Shown here: positions 57,201-60,958 of the stretch, one piece after another
Layout of the letters: the number at the start of each line of letters is the position of its first letter
How positions within the stretch are numbered: the first letter of the stretch is position 1
DNA from: Phymorhynchus buccinoides
Taxonomy: Eukaryota > Mollusca > Gastropoda > Neogastropoda > Raphitomidae
DNA length: 64,000 nt
Direction: 5' to 3'
NCBI GenBank assembly: GCA_017654935.2
Contig: CM065682.1
Span: 33,252,432 to 33,316,431 of the forward strand
Notes under the pieces: model-generated
The model's database searches: none
What the model was told of the DNA's origin: nothing
The model's input: only the letters and a program-made list of their open reading frames with translations
Made by a program: the position numbers and the translations under genes

Positions 57201-60200
57201 GTGCGTGGGTGTGCAGGCGACTCGATCTACTACAAGTTCATCATGGAGGGGGACAGTTTCAACTGTACAAGTTCACGGTGGTGGCTGATATTTATTGCGA
57301 TGATGATGATGATGCTTGCTGATGTTGGTTGAATGCATTCTCTTTGTGCGTGGGTGTGCAGGCGACTCGATCTACTACAAGTTCATCATGGAGGGGGACA
57401 GTTTCAACTGTACAAGTTCACGGTGGTGGCTGATATTTATTGCGATGATGATGATGATGCTTGCTGATGTTGGTTGAATGCATTCTCTTTGTGCGTGGGT
57501 GTGCAGGCGACTCGATCTACTACAAGTTCATCATGGAGGGGGACAGTTTCAGCTGTACAAGTTCACGGTGGTGGCTGATATTTATTGCGATGATGATGAT
57601 GATGCTTGCTGATGTTGGTTGAATGCATTCTCTTTGTGCGTGGGTGTGCAGGCGACTCGATCTACTACAAGTTCATCATGGAGGGGGACAGCTTCAGCGT
57701 GTCCTACTGGGGCTACAAGTTCACGGTGGTGGCTGGCATCAGCGACAGCTTTGAGACGGGACACACCATCCTGCAGTGCATCCTCTCCTCTCCCATGTCT
57801 CTGTAAGATCAATGCTCACAGGGCTCCCAATCGTCCCACAAAACAAGGGGTCCCAGGGACTCCTTCACTTACAGTATAGAGGGTCCTAGAGGCGGGATTG
57901 AGGGTCCCAGTGGCATAGCGAATGCTAAAAAGAATTTTTCTACTGCATCCCTGGGACCCCTTGCACATTCTTTTAGAGGGTCCTGTAGAATTTTAGTGCT
58001 TAATAGACCCCAAATGGGGCTCCCTGGGAGCCCTGGCTCACCTTAGTTTTGATTCACAGTCACTCTGCCATTTTTATTTGCGGAAAAGGGTAAATATGCG
58101 TGAAGGTGTGTGTGTGCGTATGCAGGATGCTGAAGCAGTTTGCTGATTGGTTAACTCACTCAGAATTAATGGGTGCGATCGGGCTCATGGCTTGCACAAC
58201 CGTTCAGGATGAATGAGCCCGATCAGGACCATGAGAGTTTTGGAGAGGTTTTTATTTTTGGCTTGTAACCAGTTTTTGAGATTGATATTATAATCTAATT
58301 TTAGTTTTCTCTGACTTTTCCCTCTTGAAAGCAACAAATCATTGCAGTCTTGTGCATTGTTGGATATTGTGAGTTGAAAGTTTGTGCTGTTGAGAATCCA
58401 TGCATTCTATGTGTAAGCTGTTTTCGTCAGTAGAAGACAAACGATCCAAGGTATGGAATCTGATTACGATCGACTAATGCATGATGTTGCTCATCTATTC
58501 TGAGAATGTCGGCCCCTAACTCTTCGTATGTTTTTTAAAATTATTTTGTTATGAACCCAATGGAATGGGTGGTCCCAGACAGAACAAAGGGAAGTAACTT
58601 GCCAGTCCTGAATGTGTTAATTGGAGACATTATATGCGAATGTGTGTGTGTGCAGATTGCTGAAGCAATTTGCTGATTTGAGCAGATCACTGAAGCAGTT
58701 TGCTGATTTTAGCAGATCACTGAAGCAGTTTGCTGATTTGAGCAGATCACTGAAGCAGTTTGCTGATTTGAGCAGGTTGCTGAAGAAGTGAAAGGGTTAA
58801 TCAGAGACTTTATGTGTGAAAACGTGTGGTTAATTAATCGGAGACGTTATGTGTGAAAACGTGCGCAGGTCCCTGAAGCTGGGCGACATCTGGCGCAGCC
58901 TGTCGACGGTGGCCTGCAAGCAGACGTCCACCCAGCGGCTCATGGCCATCCAGCTGCTGCTCAGCATCGTGCTGCTGCAGCTCAACAACCCCCCGACCCT
59001 CAAGCCCAAAACCGCAGACACTTCTTCTTCTTCTTCGTCCGCCAACCACCCGCTGAGTCTGCCGCCCCCGCTGGACCCCACCCCTCCCCCGCGGCTGGCC
59101 ATCGACCTGGGTCTGTTGCGCCCGCTGTGGAATTTGTACGTGAAGATGACGGGTAAAGAGGAGGAGAGCGGTGGTGGGGGTGGGGGCATGCAGAGGCCGG
59201 TGGTGCGCGCCCTGACGGAGCTGTTCCTGCAAGTGGAGAACTTGGCTTTGGTGAGTGTGTGTTGTGAGGTATGAGTGCAGACCTGCCTACCCATACGATT
59301 TTTCCGTATTTTGTACACGATTTTGAGCCCCAGTACGGCAGTACGGTAAATGGAACATTAATACGGCAAACATTTCAACTTAAGGTCTTCTAAGATCGGT
59401 CGAAATCGAGTGTTTTTCGTCATTTCGCATGGCGGTTTAATGTTCTGTAATGTTCCGTTTTTGGGTCTCCTTGCAAAATACGGAATTTAAAGAAAAAGTA
59501 TGGAATTTTATTTTGTGGAGTACCTAAAAAAGAAATTGGGGGTAGGCAGGTCTGTGAGTGGCTTTGGTAGACGAGTGTTTGGAAGGGGGAACAGTGTTAA
59601 TTCTTAGACACAGATGTTCATCTACGAATGCTCAAATCTCCTTTCTGACTCACTGGATTTCAGGCCAGTAGCAAATTACTTGTGACCATGAGCTCGGTTC
59701 GAATTGTAAAGGTGGAGGTGTTACTGCAAATGTTTTTATTGTAATATTGATGATGTTCTTGATGACGATGATAATTACTAACACAGTGATGATGAGGAGG
59801 AGGAGGGTGAAGATGATGATGGTGAAGGTGGTAATGGTCATGATGTCAACAATGATGATGATGTTGATGGAAATGATAAAAGCGATGATGATGATAATGG
59901 TGATTATGATGATGAAGAAGATGATAATAGTGATGATGATGATGATGATGACGAAGATGATAATAGTGATGATGATGATGACAAAAAAAGATAATAGCAT
60001 TGATGATAAAGATGATGATGATGTGATGATGACGAAAAAAGATAATAGTATTGATAATAAAGATGATAATGATGCCGATGATTGTTATATTGTGGCCAGG
60101 CCTGGGACATGGTGGATGACTACCTTGCTGCTATGGCCAATGTACAGGACATCAAGAGCAGTCTGCTGCAGGTGACCACCCTTTCTGTAACTCTCCTTTT

Positions 60201-60919
60201 CCTTAACCCTTTCAACGCTAGCCATTTTTCAGCCAAAAGTTTTCATGAAACTTACCTGACTAGAGAAAATATTCTGTCTGCATTATTGGGGATTCCTCTG
60301 TGACATGCATAAAATAAGGCCTCTCCTTACTGCCCAAAATGAAGAACATAATGTCACTGGATACCAGACCCTCATTTGATGCCTTTCAGTGACATGGGTG
60401 TCAACTCATTGTGGTGCCAAGAGGCGACACTGGTGATGAAAGGGTTAACCTTTGGCAAAGCCAAAGCGAAGAATAGGGTTAACCCGTTCACTGCCAGTCA
60501 TTTGTCAGATTTAGGCTATCTTGTATTTTTCCTCCACTTACCCTGCTTCAAATTTTTGCATTGTAAATTTTCACTGAGAAGCAACATTCTGCCATTTTTA
60601 GGAAAGGGATAGGGTTAGGATCAGCCTAGGATTATTTTCATAAAACTGAAAGAAGCAGACCCTAAATATGCATCTGTGTGTGTGTGTTAACATGTGCACA
60701 CATATCGTAGTTTGGGGGATTATAAGGCAATATTCTTTCATAGACTGAGACCCTCGAGCCTTATATAGTTATAATAGGACTAATAAAATAGTAGGAACAT
60801 ATCAAAACAAAATTTGATTTATGTGTAAAAATTAGGGGGTATGCCTTATGCGTCTTATAATCTGAAAAATACGGTAATATGTGATGCAGTACGCGAATAC
60901 CCAGCTAAAGTCGGCCAGC

Positions 60920-60958
<39 letters not shown>

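Noticed and set aside
11520..57651. Treating array copies as extra protein repeats (true exon duplication)
   Set aside because: Copies have only one splice site each, are truncated, and most run into an in-frame stop, so they cannot be cassette exons.
59650..60175. ORFs of 116 and 142 codons in the (GAT)n tract
   Set aside because: Pure simple-sequence reading frames; the region is intronic by the phases of exons 40 and 41.
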